From Acidobacteriota bacterium (GTDB taxonomy: Bacteria > Acidobacteriota > Blastocatellia > Pyrinomonadales > Pyrinomonadaceae), in contig JAKOVX010000025.1 of NCBI GenBank assembly GCA_029781855.1, positions 1 through 64,000 on the forward strand: DNA of 64,000 nt, read 5' to 3'. Of the stretch, positions 24,609 through 33,746 are shown piece after piece; positions within the stretch are counted from its first letter, which is position 1; every line of letters begins with the position of its first letter. Below the pieces are notes generated by a model. It worked only from the letters and a program-made list of their open reading frames with translations, was not told where the DNA came from and did not search any database. A program made the translations under genes and the position numbers.

Positions 24609-27600
24609 TTATTTGCCCGGCAGTACCACCGGCAGGCCGCGTTCGAGGTACTGCTTGTTGAATTTCGCCAGATCCTCCGACTTGATTTTCGCCAGCATCG
24701 CCAACTGGGCGTCGATCTTGCCGACAAGATCGTCATAGACCACGTACGCCTGCGTCGTCGGGCCGTCGTCCGAACCGTCAACGTAAGAACTCAACGCTGC
24801 AAGTTTGTTATTCAGCCGGATCGGGAAATTGAGAGCGTCCTGATTGCTCTTGATCTTGGTCTGGAACAGGGCCTCTTCGATCTCGGTCAGTTTCTTGCCG
24901 ATCTCCTTCGAACTGTCGACCAGGTCCTTGTTTTCAGGCACCTTCAGGCGTTTTGCGACGTTCTCAAGCTGGGTTCGGATGTCGCGGATGTCGAGGATCG
25001 CCTGATGTGTCTCGGAGAGTTTCTTGTTGATCCGGACCATTAGTTCGTACTGCTTGGCGAACTCCTCCGGCGTCGTCGAGAGCCGCGGATCTGCTTTCAC
25101 CGCAAACGATTCGGTGGCGATGGGCTTGCCGTCGACGCTCAGGCGGACCTGATAGTTGCCCGGCGGAACACGCGGGCCCGACAGCGAACCGCCCCACATG
25201 ATCAAACCGGGAACTGTCGTCGCGTTTGGCAGGCGGAAATTCCAGACGAAGGTATTAAATCCTGCCGCGGTCGGAACCGGCGGATCGGTGTCATGGCCGC
25301 GTCCTTCCGGTGTCGGCGTCGGAGCCGCTCCGGGCGTTTCTGGCTTTTTGGTGAATTTCTTCAGGACCTTGCCGCCGGCGTCTAGAAATTCGAGCGTCAC
25401 TTCCTTGGTCGGTTTTTCCTTGAAATAGTAGTTGACGACCGCGCCGTTCGGCGGATTTTTACCAACTGTCGCGGTTGGCGGCAGGTTTCCTCCACCACCG
25501 CCCGCGGTCCGGTACGTGTCCTCAGGCTTAAAGAGCGTGACGTCCGCTTTCTGTGCGTCCGCCAGCCGATAGAGCACCGAAAGGTTGTCGAGCACGTAAA
25601 ACGCACGCCCCTGGGTCGCGACGACGAGGTCGCCCTCGCGTTTCTGGATGGTCAGGTCCGTAACCGGAACGACCGGCAAATTCAGCTGCAGGCTCTGCCA
25701 CGAATCGCCGTCATTCGACGAATAGAACAGCCCGCGTTCTGTGCCGGCGTAGAGAAAACCGCGTTGCAGCGGATCGGCGAGGATCGTTCGCGTGAATTGG
25801 TCCGCCGGAATGCCGCTGACGATCTTTTTCCACGTCTTGCCATAGTCACTGGTCTTGTACAGATAGGGTTTCTGATCGTCGTTCTTGTAATTTACGGCCG
25901 CCACGTACGCCGTTCCCGCGTCGAAGGGCGACGCGCGGACCTGATTTATCTGGATCCATTCGGGCATATCTTTTGGCGTGACGTTAGTCCACGTTTTGCC
26001 GTTGTCCTGCGTTAGCTGGACGAGGCCATCGTCGCTGCCGGTCCAGATGACGCCCTGTTTTAGGGGCGATTCGTCGACCGTGAAGATCGTGTCGTAATAT
26101 TCGATGCTTGTATTGTCCTGCGAGATCGGGCCGCCGGAGGTCGCCTGTTTCGACTTGTCGTTTCGCGTCAGGTCGGGCGAGATCATCTCCCACGATACGC
26201 CCTCATCGAGCGAACGGAAAAGGTGTTCGGCGGCGGTGTAGAGCACGGCCTTGCCATTCGTTTTGAACGGCGAAAAGAGGATCGGAAAGCTCCACTGAAA
26301 GCGGTATTTTGCTCCGTCGGCACCCGAGCCCATCGGATTGTCGGGGTAGACGTCGACATTGCGCTGTTGGCCGGTGCGGTGATCATAACGCGTCAGAAGG
26401 CCGTCGTAGCTGCCGGCAAAAACGATATTCGAATTGTCCGGATGCGGTGCGATCCAGCCGGATTCGCCGCCGCCGACGTCGAACCAATCGCTGGTCGTGA
26501 TCGCAAAACCGTCCGAACGTGAAGCGATCCGCACGGTCGAATTATCCTGCTGCGCGCCGTAAATGTTGTATGGGAAATCGTTATCCGTCGTCACACGGTA
26601 AAACTGTGCGGTAGGCTGGTCCTGTTCACTCCAGCTCGCGCCCGCGTTGATGCTCACATTCGCTCCGCCATCGTTGCCGTTTATCATTTTCTTTGAATCC
26701 ACGGGGCTGATCCACAGATCGTGATGGTCGCCGTGCGGAGCCGGAACGGTCGTAAATGTGCGGCCGCCGTCGACCGAGCGGTGCATCTGGACGTTCATCA
26801 CATAGATGGTGTTCTCGTTCTCGGTGTCGGCGTAAATGCGGTTGAAATACCACGGACGCTGGCGAATGCTGGCGTTGTCGCTCATTTTCTGCCACGTATC
26901 GCCGCCGTCATCAGAACGGAAAAGGCCGCCGTCCTTGTTCTCGACCATCGCCCAGACGCGGTTAGGGTTCGCCGCTGAGACTGTGACGTTGATCTTGCCG
27001 TCGACACCAGCGGGCAGGCCCTTGTTTCGCGTGATCTCGGTCCATGTGTCGCCGCCGTCGATGGATTTGAACAGGCCGCTGCCGTCGCCGCCGCTGTCCA
27101 TCCGATACGGTTTGCGGCTGATCTGCCAAAAGGCGGCGTAAAGCGTGTTCGGATTCGTAGGATCGAGTATCAGATCGCTTGCACCCGTTTCCGAATTTCG
27201 GAAAAGGATCTTTTGCCAGGTTTTGCCGCCGTCACGCGTGCGAAAAATGCCGCGTTCGTCGTTCTTGCCCCAAAGGTGGCCGAGTGCCGCGACGTAAACT
27301 GTGTTTGGGTCCTTCGGATCGACGCGAACCCGCGATATTTGTTGGGTATCGCCGAGGCCGACATTCTTCCATGTTTTGCCGCCGTCGATCGATTTGTAAA
27401 CGCCGTCGCCGCTCGAGACGTTGCCGCGGACCGTTTCCTCGCCCATTCCGACGTAGATGATGTTCGGATCGCTGTCTGCCACGTCGATCGCGCCGACCGA
27501 GCCGGTCTTAAAGAAGCCGTCCGAAATGTTCACCCAATTGTCACCACCGTCGGTCGTTTTCCAGACACCGCCGCCTGTCGAGCCGTAGAAATATACATTA

Positions 27601-27812
27601 GGCTGCGTTGCCACGCCCTCAACGGCTCCGACGCGGCCGCCGCGAAACGGGCCGACAAGCCGAAACTGGAAATTCTTGAGCGGATCTTCCTTTTTCGGGG
27701 TGAGAACGGTCTGTGCGGAAACCAGCCCGGAGGCAAGCGACCCAAGGACGACCGCAACGGCAATGATAACGTGCACACGAAACTTAAGGACGGATAAATG
27801 GAAATCAGGCAT
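24609..27812 (-). CDS. Large secreted BNR/sortilin-repeat protein
   Basis: 1067 residues with a signal peptide (VIIAVAVVLGSLASGLVSAQ). At least eight BNR/Asp-box repeats are seen, for example VWKTTDGGDNWVNIS, VYKSIDGGKTWKNV, IFRTRDGGKTWQKI, LFKSIDGGDTWTEI and LYKTSDYGKTWKKI, forming one or two beta-propellers over about residues 40-730. A C-terminal region of helices and a beta-sandwich follows. Annotated relatives are often called glycosyl hydrolase or VPS10-domain protein, but no glycosidase catalytic residues are recognised. It is convergent with the CoA-transferase gene. Confidence 0.82.
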   Translation of the reverse strand: MPDFHLSVLKFRVHVIIAVAVVLGSLASGLVSAQTVLTPKKEDPLKNFQFRLVGPFRGGRVGAVEGVATQPNVYFYGSTGGGVWKTTDGGDNWVNISDGFFKTGSVGAIDVADSDPNIIYVGMGEETVRGNVSSGDGVYKSIDGGKTWKNVGLGDTQQISRVRVDPKDPNTVYVAALGHLWGKNDERGIFRTRDGGKTWQKILFRNSETGASDLILDPTNPNTLYAAFWQISRKPYRMDSGGDGSGLFKSIDGGDTWTEITRNKGLPAGVDGKINVTVSAANPNRVWAMVENKDGGLFRSDDGGDTWQKMSDNASIRQRPWYFNRIYADTENENTIYVMNVQMHRSVDGGRTFTTVPAPHGDHHDLWISPVDSKKMINGNDGGANVSINAGASWSEQDQPTAQFYRVTTDNDFPYNIYGAQQDNSTVRIASRSDGFAITTSDWFDVGGGESGWIAPHPDNSNIVFAGSYDGLLTRYDHRTGQQRNVDVYPDNPMGSGADGAKYRFQWSFPILFSPFKTNGKAVLYTAAEHLFRSLDEGVSWEMISPDLTRNDKSKQATSGGPISQDNTSIEYYDTIFTVDESPLKQGVIWTGSDDGLVQLTQDNGKTWTNVTPKDMPEWIQINQVRASPFDAGTAYVAAVNYKNDDQKPYLYKTSDYGKTWKKIVSGIPADQFTRTILADPLQRGFLYAGTERGLFYSSNDGDSWQSLQLNLPVVPVTDLTIQKREGDLVVATQGRAFYVLDNLSVLYRLADAQKADVTLFKPEDTYRTAGGGGGNLPPTATVGKNPPNGAVVNYYFKEKPTKEVTLEFLDAGGKVLKKFTKKPETPGAAPTPTPEGRGHDTDPPVPTAAGFNTFVWNFRLPNATTVPGLIMWGGSLSGPRVPPGNYQVRLSVDGKPIATESFAVKADPRLSTTPEEFAKQYELMVRINKKLSETHQAILDIRDIRTQLENVAKRLKVPENKDLVDSSKEIGKKLTEIEEALFQTKIKSNQDALNFPIRLNNKLAALSSYVDGSDDGPTTQAYVVYDDLVGKIDAQLAMLAKIKSEDLAKFNKQYLERGLPVVLPGK

Positions 27813-28031
27813 TTGGAAACCTCGGCTTAAATTGTTTGTATTACGGAATTTGCGATACTAGAAAACGTAATCGAAATGTGCGTCAAAGACAAATGAGGTC
27901 TCGATATTTTGCCCGATCGCCGCGAACGTCGATGGCAAGACGGCATTTGAACCGCTGTCTCATTCGTCATAATATAGTAGTGTCAGAATTTTTTATTATG
28001 TGACTATTAGAATCATTGATAAGGAAACAAT

Positions 28032-29228
28032 ATGAGCGAGAATATTAAGCAAGCGGTGATAATCAGTGCGGTTCGTACGCCGACAGGCAAGTTTTTGGGA
28101 GCGTTGAAAGGCTTTACGGCGCCCGATCTCGGGGCGATCGCGATCAAAGAGGCGGTCAAACGAGCGGGAATCGAGGCGTCGGACGTAAACGAGGTAATCA
28201 TGGGCTGCGTCGTCCAGGCCGGCATCGGCCAGGCTCCGGCACGGCAGGCGGCGATCAAGGCCGGACTTCCGCCCGAGGTTTCGGCACTGACGGTAAATAT
28301 GGTCTGCGGATCGGGCTTGAGAGCGGTCGCTCTCGCGTCGCAAGCGGTACAACTCGGAGATGCGGAATTTGTCGTCGCGGGAGGTATGGAATCGATGTCG
28401 AACATTCCGTACGCGCTTCAAACGGCCCGCGAAGGCTTCAGAATGGGCAATCAGACCGCGACGGACCTGATGATCCACGACGGCCTGTGGTGCCCGTTCG
28501 AGAACTGGCATATGGGCAACACCGGTGAGGTCGTTGCGGAAAAGTACCAGATCACGCGTGAACAGCAGGACGATTTTGCGTTTCATTCGCATCGCAAAGC
28601 ATACGAGGCCCAGCAGGCAGGCAAGTTTGCCGAGGAAATGATCCCGGTCGAAATACCGCAGAAAAAGGGCGACCCGGTCGTTCTCGATTACGACGAGCCC
28701 GTCAGGCCCGAAACCACGATCGAAAGCCTCAGCAAGTTGAAACCCGCATTTAAGAAAGACGGCGGAACGGTGACAGCCGGAAATGCTCCGGGCGTCAACG
28801 ACGGAGCGTCGGCGGTGGTCGTCACCTCTGCAGAACAGGCCGCAAAGCTCGGCATTGAGCCGCTTGGCCGAGTCGTTGCGTGGGCTTCGTCCGGCATCGA
28901 GCCGAAGCTCATCATGATGGCTCCGGTCAAAGGCGTGCAAAACGTGCTGGCAAAGGCCGGCTGGGACATGAAGGACGTCGACCTGTTCGAGCTGAACGAA
29001 GCGTTTTCGGTCCAGGCCCTCGGCGTGATGCAGGAACTCGGCCTCGACCTCGAAAAGGTCAACGTCAACGGCGGAGCCGTGGCGATGGGCCACGCGATCG
29101 GCAATTCCGGTTCACGCATCCTGACAACGCTGCTTTACGAAATGAAACGGCGCGGTGCGAAACGCGGCGTCGCGGCGTTGTGCCTCGGCGGCGGCAACTC
29201 GGTCGCGTTGGCAGTCGAACGCGGCTGA
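28032..29228 (+). CDS. Acetyl-CoA acetyltransferase (thiolase)
   Basis: Condenses two acetyl-CoA or cleaves 3-ketoacyl-CoA. 398 residues, with nucleophile C92 in [14 protein letters not shown], base H354 in [15 protein letters not shown] and C384 in [27 protein letters not shown] is also present. Length and motifs match biosynthetic/degradative thiolases. GAxxxAEG-like spacing before ATG is weak; a GGAAAC ribosome site lies at 28022-28027. It heads a plus-strand group with 3-hydroxyacyl-CoA dehydrogenase. Confidence 0.93.
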   Translation: MSENIKQAVIISAVRTPTGKFLGALKGFTAPDLGAIAIKEAVKRAGIEASDVNEVIMGCVVQAGIGQAPARQAAIKAGLPPEVSALTVNMVCGSGLRAVALASQAVQLGDAEFVVAGGMESMSNIPYALQTAREGFRMGNQTATDLMIHDGLWCPFENWHMGNTGEVVAEKYQITREQQDDFAFHSHRKAYEAQQAGKFAEEMIPVEIPQKKGDPVVLDYDEPVRPETTIESLSKLKPAFKKDGGTVTAGNAPGVNDGASAVVVTSAEQAAKLGIEPLGRVVAWASSGIEPKLIMMAPVKGVQNVLAKAGWDMKDVDLFELNEAFSVQALGVMQELGLDLEKVNVNGGAVAMGHAIGNSGSRILTTLLYEMKRRGAKRGVAALCLGGGNSVALAVERG

Positions 29229-29306
29229 TCCGATATTTGCAACCTCGGGGCGGTATTAGCCGTTTAATATATTTAGGGCCCGCAAACACCGGCCCGAGGG
29301 GTATTT

Positions 29307-29750
29307 ATGACACCAAAAGACCATAATCGTCTCGTCGGCATTTTCTTGATGATCCACGGCGGGATCCAGGCGGTAGCGATGGCGCTGCTCTGCCTTATCT
29401 ACGGTGGGATAGGTGCCGCAATTCTCTTCGGCGGAAGGAACGGCGAGCGGGGAGTAGGAGTTATTTTTATCGCGGTCATAGCGTTTATCGCGCTGTTTGC
29501 ATCGGCATTCGTCATCCCGCAGATCGTCGGCGGGTACAAGCTGATCAAGGAAAAGTCGAACGCCCGAATTTGGGGCATCATCGGGAGTGTGCTCTCGTGC
29601 ATATCATTTCCGCTCGGAACGGCAGCGGGAGTTTATGGGATGTGGTTCCTGTTCGGCGAGGAAGGGAAGTCGTTTTATCTGAATCAGGCTCCGCAGCCGC
29701 CGCTGTTCGAGCCGCATCCTCAGCCGCCGGCACCAAATAGCTGGCAATAG
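29307..29750 (+). CDS. Small four-helix membrane protein
   Basis: 147 residues. Hydrophobic segments are at about 10-35, 45-70 (VIFIAVIAFIALFASAFVIP) and 85-112 (IWGIIGSVLSCISFPLGTAA), followed by a proline-rich tail, PPLFEPHPQPPAPNSW. No family recognised beyond DUF-type small integral proteins. It sits between thiolase and the dehydrogenase and is closed by its own terminator, so it need not belong to the same pathway. Confidence 0.68.
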   Translation: MTPKDHNRLVGIFLMIHGGIQAVAMALLCLIYGGIGAAILFGGRNGERGVGVIFIAVIAFIALFASAFVIPQIVGGYKLIKEKSNARIWGIIGSVLSCISFPLGTAAGVYGMWFLFGEEGKSFYLNQAPQPPLFEPHPQPPAPNSWQ

Positions 29751-29774
29751 ACAATGAACGTTTCGTGATCAATG

Positions 29775-29808
29775 GGCGGCGAGGCTTTTATGCTTTGCCG
29801 CCTATTTG
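29775..29808 (+). terminator. Intrinsic terminator
   Basis: GGCGGCGAGGC (29775-29785) pairs with GCTTTGCCGCC (29792-29802), using two G-U pairs, around a TTTTAT loop and is followed by TATTTGTTTT. It is 25 bp after the small membrane-protein stop. Confidence 0.65.
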
Positions 29809-29880
29809 TTTTGGTTGGTCGTGGTGGTTTATTCTAAATGGTAGAAAACGGCAAATCTAATAGGGACAAATATAATACAA

Positions 29881-30729
29881 ATGAGTGAAACAATTGGAGT
29901 TATAGGTGCGGGAACGATGGGCAACGGAATTGCCCAGACGGCCGCCGGAGCTGGTTTTCAGGTCGTGATGTGTGACGTAAACGAGGCGTTGCTCGAGCGT
30001 GGCGTTGCCAATATCGGCAAGAGCCTCGACCGGTTCGTTAAGAAGGAAACGATGACCGAGGCTCAGAAGGACGAGATCCTGTTGCGAATAGAGACGACAA
30101 CGAGCCTTGAGGATCTAGCGGACTGCACATTGATCGTAGAGGCCGCGACCGAGAATTTCGAGATCAAAAAGAAGATATTTGAAACGTTAGACAACGTATG
30201 CGGCCCGGAGGTGATCCTTTCGTCGAACACTTCGTCGATCTCGATCACCAAGATCGCCGGTGTCACAAAACGTCCGGACAAGGTCATCGGGATGCATTTC
30301 TTCAATCCGGTGCCGCTTATGAAATTGGTTGAGGTAATCCGCGGAATTGCAACATCCGATGAGACTTACGCGACCGTCAAGGCTCTGTCCGAACGGCTCG
30401 GCAAGGTTCCGGTCGAGTGCAACGATTCGCCGGGATTTATTTCGAACCGTGTCCTGATGCCGATGATCAACGAAGCGATCTTCGCTCTGAGCGAAGGTGT
30501 CGCAGCGCCGGAAGCGATCGACGAGATCATGAAATTGGGCATGAACCACCCGATGGGCCCGCTGACACTCGCGGATTTCATCGGCCTCGACGTGTGTCTG
30601 GCGATACTAAACGTTTTGCACGAAGGCCTCGGCGACCCGAAATATCGTGCTTGTCCGCTGCTCAAAAAGTACGTTGACGCCGGATGGCTGGGCCGAAAGA
30701 GCGGTAAAGGATTTTACACATATCAGTAG
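29881..30729 (+). CDS. hbd: 3-hydroxybutyryl-CoA dehydrogenase
   Basis: NAD(P)-dependent interconversion of 3-hydroxyacyl-CoA and 3-ketoacyl-CoA. 282 residues, the normal size for the stand-alone short enzyme. The Rossmann motif is [20 protein letters not shown]. Further signatures are [31 protein letters not shown], the catalytic histidine in [37 protein letters not shown], and C-terminal [15 protein letters not shown]. It probably works with the thiolase at 28032. Confidence 0.94.
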   Translation: MSETIGVIGAGTMGNGIAQTAAGAGFQVVMCDVNEALLERGVANIGKSLDRFVKKETMTEAQKDEILLRIETTTSLEDLADCTLIVEAATENFEIKKKIFETLDNVCGPEVILSSNTSSISITKIAGVTKRPDKVIGMHFFNPVPLMKLVEVIRGIATSDETYATVKALSERLGKVPVECNDSPGFISNRVLMPMINEAIFALSEGVAAPEAIDEIMKLGMNHPMGPLTLADFIGLDVCLAILNVLHEGLGDPKYRACPLLKKYVDAGWLGRKSGKGFYTYQ

Positions 30730-30818
30730 AATTGGCTGATCGGAGACAACGCTCCGGCCGCGGAATTAAACCAAATCCTGTTCTCATGCGTAATAACATG
30801 GATCAGGTAGATAAATTT

Positions 30819-32150
30819 ATGCAAAAAATACTCCTTTTAATCGCGACGCTGGTTTTGGCCGCGAGCGGGATCGCTCAGGTCAAGGTCGCGCCGCTCAATA
30901 TCAAGGAACGCACCCTTCCGAACGGGCTCAAGGTCGTGTCGCTGCAGGACAATTCGAGCCCGACGGTCGCGATCCACGTTTTATACAACGTCGGCGGCAA
31001 GAACGATCCGCAGGGCAAATCGGGGTTTGCGCATATGTTCGAGCATATGATGTTCAAATCGACCAAGAACATGCCGAACGAGAAGATGGACCGGTTGACC
31101 GAGGACGTCGGCGGTTTTAACAACGCGTCGACGTGGGACGATTTTACGAATTATTACGAGGTCGTGCCGTCGAATTATCTCGAAACGCTGCTTTGGGCAG
31201 AGGCGGAGCGGATGGCAAACCTGAACGTCGATGACAAGAATTTTGCGTCGGAGCGTGACGTGGTCAAAGAGGAGTATAGACAGAGCGTGCTCGCTCGTCC
31301 GTACGGTCAATTTAGCGAATACATCGGCAGCCTGACCTACACCAAACATCCTTACAAACGCGGTGTGATCGGTAATCTCGATCAGCTCAACGCGGCGACC
31401 TCGGCGGACGCACGTGCGTTTCACAGCCTGTTTTACCGGCCGGATAATGCGTATTTGATCGTGGTCGGCGATTTTGACCAGAAGCAGTTCGATGCGTGGA
31501 CGGATAAGTATTTCGGCAAGGTCGCGAAGCCATCGTCGGCGATACCGCGTGTGACCGAGGTTGAACCGGCGAAGACCAAGGAGGCCCGGTTCGAAAAGAC
31601 GGCACCGAACGTGCCGTTCCCGGCGGTCGCGATAACGTACCTTGGCCCGCGGTCGGATAGTGCCGATCTGCCGGCGCTTCAGGTCGCCGACAAGATCCTG
31701 TCCGGCGGCGAAAGTTCGCGTCTGTATCAAAGCCTCGTTTACAAGCAGCAGATCGCTCAGGAAGCGTCGTTTACGATCGATAACAAGGTCGACGGCGGCG
31801 TGCTCTACTTTGAGGCGATCGCGTCCGAGGGCAAGACCGCACCTGAGCTGGAAAAATCGCTCCTCGCCGAGTTGAAGCTTATCCAGGACAAGGGCGTGAC
31901 CGCAACGGAGCTTGAGAAAGCGAAAAATCAGTTGATAGCGGATGCTGTTCGTCGCCGAGAAAATAATGACGGCAAAGCGATCGTCATCGAGCGTGCGATC
32001 GCATACCAGCACGACCCGAATGCCGTCAACTACGACATTCAGAGGCTCCAGGCCGTCACCGCCGCCGATGTTCTACGTGTTATGAAGAAATATTTCAAGG
32101 AAAACAACCGCACCGTGATCTACTACACCAACGACGGAGGTGCGAAATAA
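30819..32150 (+). CDS. M16 zinc peptidase (catalytic subunit)
   Basis: 443 residues from ATG at 30819, chosen because it gives a clean signal peptide MQKILLLIATLVLAASGIAQ; an in-frame upstream ATG at 30798 is possible. The inverted zinc site HxxEH is at 72-76 in GFAHMFEHMMFK. WDDFTNYYEVVPSN and the RDVVKEEYRQS region follow. Periplasmic M16 enzymes degrade peptides, often as a heterodimer of one active and one inactive chain. Its stop overlaps the next gene's ATG (TAATG at 32148-32152). Confidence 0.9.
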   Translation: MQKILLLIATLVLAASGIAQVKVAPLNIKERTLPNGLKVVSLQDNSSPTVAIHVLYNVGGKNDPQGKSGFAHMFEHMMFKSTKNMPNEKMDRLTEDVGGFNNASTWDDFTNYYEVVPSNYLETLLWAEAERMANLNVDDKNFASERDVVKEEYRQSVLARPYGQFSEYIGSLTYTKHPYKRGVIGNLDQLNAATSADARAFHSLFYRPDNAYLIVVGDFDQKQFDAWTDKYFGKVAKPSSAIPRVTEVEPAKTKEARFEKTAPNVPFPAVAITYLGPRSDSADLPALQVADKILSGGESSRLYQSLVYKQQIAQEASFTIDNKVDGGVLYFEAIASEGKTAPELEKSLLAELKLIQDKGVTATELEKAKNQLIADAVRRRENNDGKAIVIERAIAYQHDPNAVNYDIQRLQAVTAADVLRVMKKYFKENNRTVIYYTNDGGAK

Positions 32151-33640
32151 TGAGAAAGACACTATTCATAGCACTTTCTGTCTTGATCGTCTTTGCCGCG
32201 TGCGTTGCCGCGCAGGAAACACCGCCCGCTCCGTCGGCACCGAAGGCTGTAAAGGTTCCGACTGTAAAGCAACGAGAATTGCGGAACGGCTTAAAGGTTG
32301 CGGTGGTAGAGCGGAAGAGCGTACCGCTAGTAACGATGACAATGTTCCTCAACGCGGGTGCCGGGCTTGAAGATGAAGACAAAGCTGGCATCGCCGACAT
32401 TACGGCGACAATGCTGACAAAAGGGACGAAGACCAGATCCGCAACCCAGATTGCGAACGCCATCGAATTTCTCGGCGGCAACATGAACTCGGGTGCGGCT
32501 TGGAACGGGGCGAATCTTTCGATAACGGTAACTTCGGATAAAGTTGACCAGGCGATGGCGATAATGTCGGACGTTCTGCTGAATCCGACGTTCTCACAGT
32601 CCGAGCTTGACCTTCTTAAGACGCAGGCTCTCGACGGCCTGAAATACAACCTTAAGCAGCCGGGCTATTTGTCGAATTACGTAGCGAGCAAGTACGTTTT
32701 TGGCGAGCATCCCGCAGCCGGAACGCCCGAAACTATTAATTCGCTGGATCGAAACAATATCGTCGATTTTTACAAAGAATTCTACAATCCTATGGATGCG
32801 GTACTTGTGTTTGCGGGCGACATCACTCTTACCAAGGCAAGCACAATAGCTTCAAAGTATTTCGCGAAATGGAAGGACCGGCATAAAAAAGACATCATTA
32901 TGTCGATGGACATGTCGCCGGTAATTCCGGCCATTGTACCAAAAGCTGGGGCGAGTGGTTTACATCGGATTTTGGTAATTGACCTACCACAATCTGGACA
33001 GGCCTCGGTCGTCTACGCAAAGCGTATGTCGGTAAACCGCGTCCAGCCCGGCGATACTGATTTCGTAGTCGATACACTGTACTATTCGGGTATCACACTA
33101 AACACTGTGCTTGGCGGTGGCTATTCGTCACGGCTTAATTACGAGATCCGTATAAAACGGGGGCTTAGCTACGGAGCCGGAAGCAACATCGCTTGGAGGT
33201 GGGGCGGATCTAATTTTTCGACTAGAGCTCAGACAAAGAACGAATCAGCACCGGAGGTCGCGGAACTCACGATGGCCGAGATCAATAAACTCACAGATAC
33301 TCCGGTGGCGGCAGATGAGCTTATTCCGCGAAAATCAGTCTTGACAGGAAACTTCGGACGTGACCTTGAAACAACTCGCGGATTAGCGGCCGCGATCGGC
33401 GAGCTTTTTGCGTTTGGTATTCCGTCAGGCGAGCTGAACGCATTTATTCCAAAGGTCAATTCCGTCACCGCTTCACAGTTGGAGAGTTTCGCCAAGCAGT
33501 ATATAGGCGGCGGCGATATCATCATCGTCGGGGACTATTCGGTCTTCAAAGACGACCTTGCGAAGCGGTTTCCGGGGATGAAGGTCGATGTTATCAAGGC
33601 GGACGATCTGGATCTGAGCAAAGATAATTTGCGAAAGTAG
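32150..33640 (+). CDS. M16 peptidase-like protein (non-catalytic subunit)
   Basis: 496 residues with a signal peptide (LFIALSVLIVFAACVAAQ). The M16 fold is seen in RELRNGLKVAVVERKSVPLV, LSITVTSDKVDQAMAIMSDV and the C-terminal GGGYSSRLNYEIRIKRGLSY with the R/Y loop. At the place of HxxEH it reads AGIADITATMLTKG, so zinc cannot be bound. It overlaps the catalytic gene by 1 base, the usual arrangement for an M16B heterodimer. Predicted to be periplasmic. Confidence 0.9.
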   Translation: MRKTLFIALSVLIVFAACVAAQETPPAPSAPKAVKVPTVKQRELRNGLKVAVVERKSVPLVTMTMFLNAGAGLEDEDKAGIADITATMLTKGTKTRSATQIANAIEFLGGNMNSGAAWNGANLSITVTSDKVDQAMAIMSDVLLNPTFSQSELDLLKTQALDGLKYNLKQPGYLSNYVASKYVFGEHPAAGTPETINSLDRNNIVDFYKEFYNPMDAVLVFAGDITLTKASTIASKYFAKWKDRHKKDIIMSMDMSPVIPAIVPKAGASGLHRILVIDLPQSGQASVVYAKRMSVNRVQPGDTDFVVDTLYYSGITLNTVLGGGYSSRLNYEIRIKRGLSYGAGSNIAWRWGGSNFSTRAQTKNESAPEVAELTMAEINKLTDTPVAADELIPRKSVLTGNFGRDLETTRGLAAAIGELFAFGIPSGELNAFIPKVNSVTASQLESFAKQYIGGGDIIIVGDYSVFKDDLAKRFPGMKVDVIKADDLDLSKDNLRK

Positions 33641-33653
33641 ATTAGTTGTACTG

Positions 33654-33739
33654 ATTGCCCGCGAATTACGCGAATTAACGCGAATGCTGTTAAATTAGCG
33701 ACAGGCCATTCGTTTCATTCGCGATGATTCGCGGGCAAT
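33654..33739. repeat. 86-bp palindromic element with CGCGAATTA repeats
   Basis: Arms ATTGCCCGCGAAT (33654-33666) and ATTCGCGGGCAAT (33727-33739) are perfect inverted repeats of 13 bp. Inside the left arm the string CGCGAAT is repeated three times at 9-10 bp steps. It fills nearly the whole gap between the M16 pair and ubiD. It looks like a small non-autonomous palindromic element rather than a simple terminator, since it has no T-run. Confidence 0.7.
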
Positions 33740-33746
33740 TTCATTC

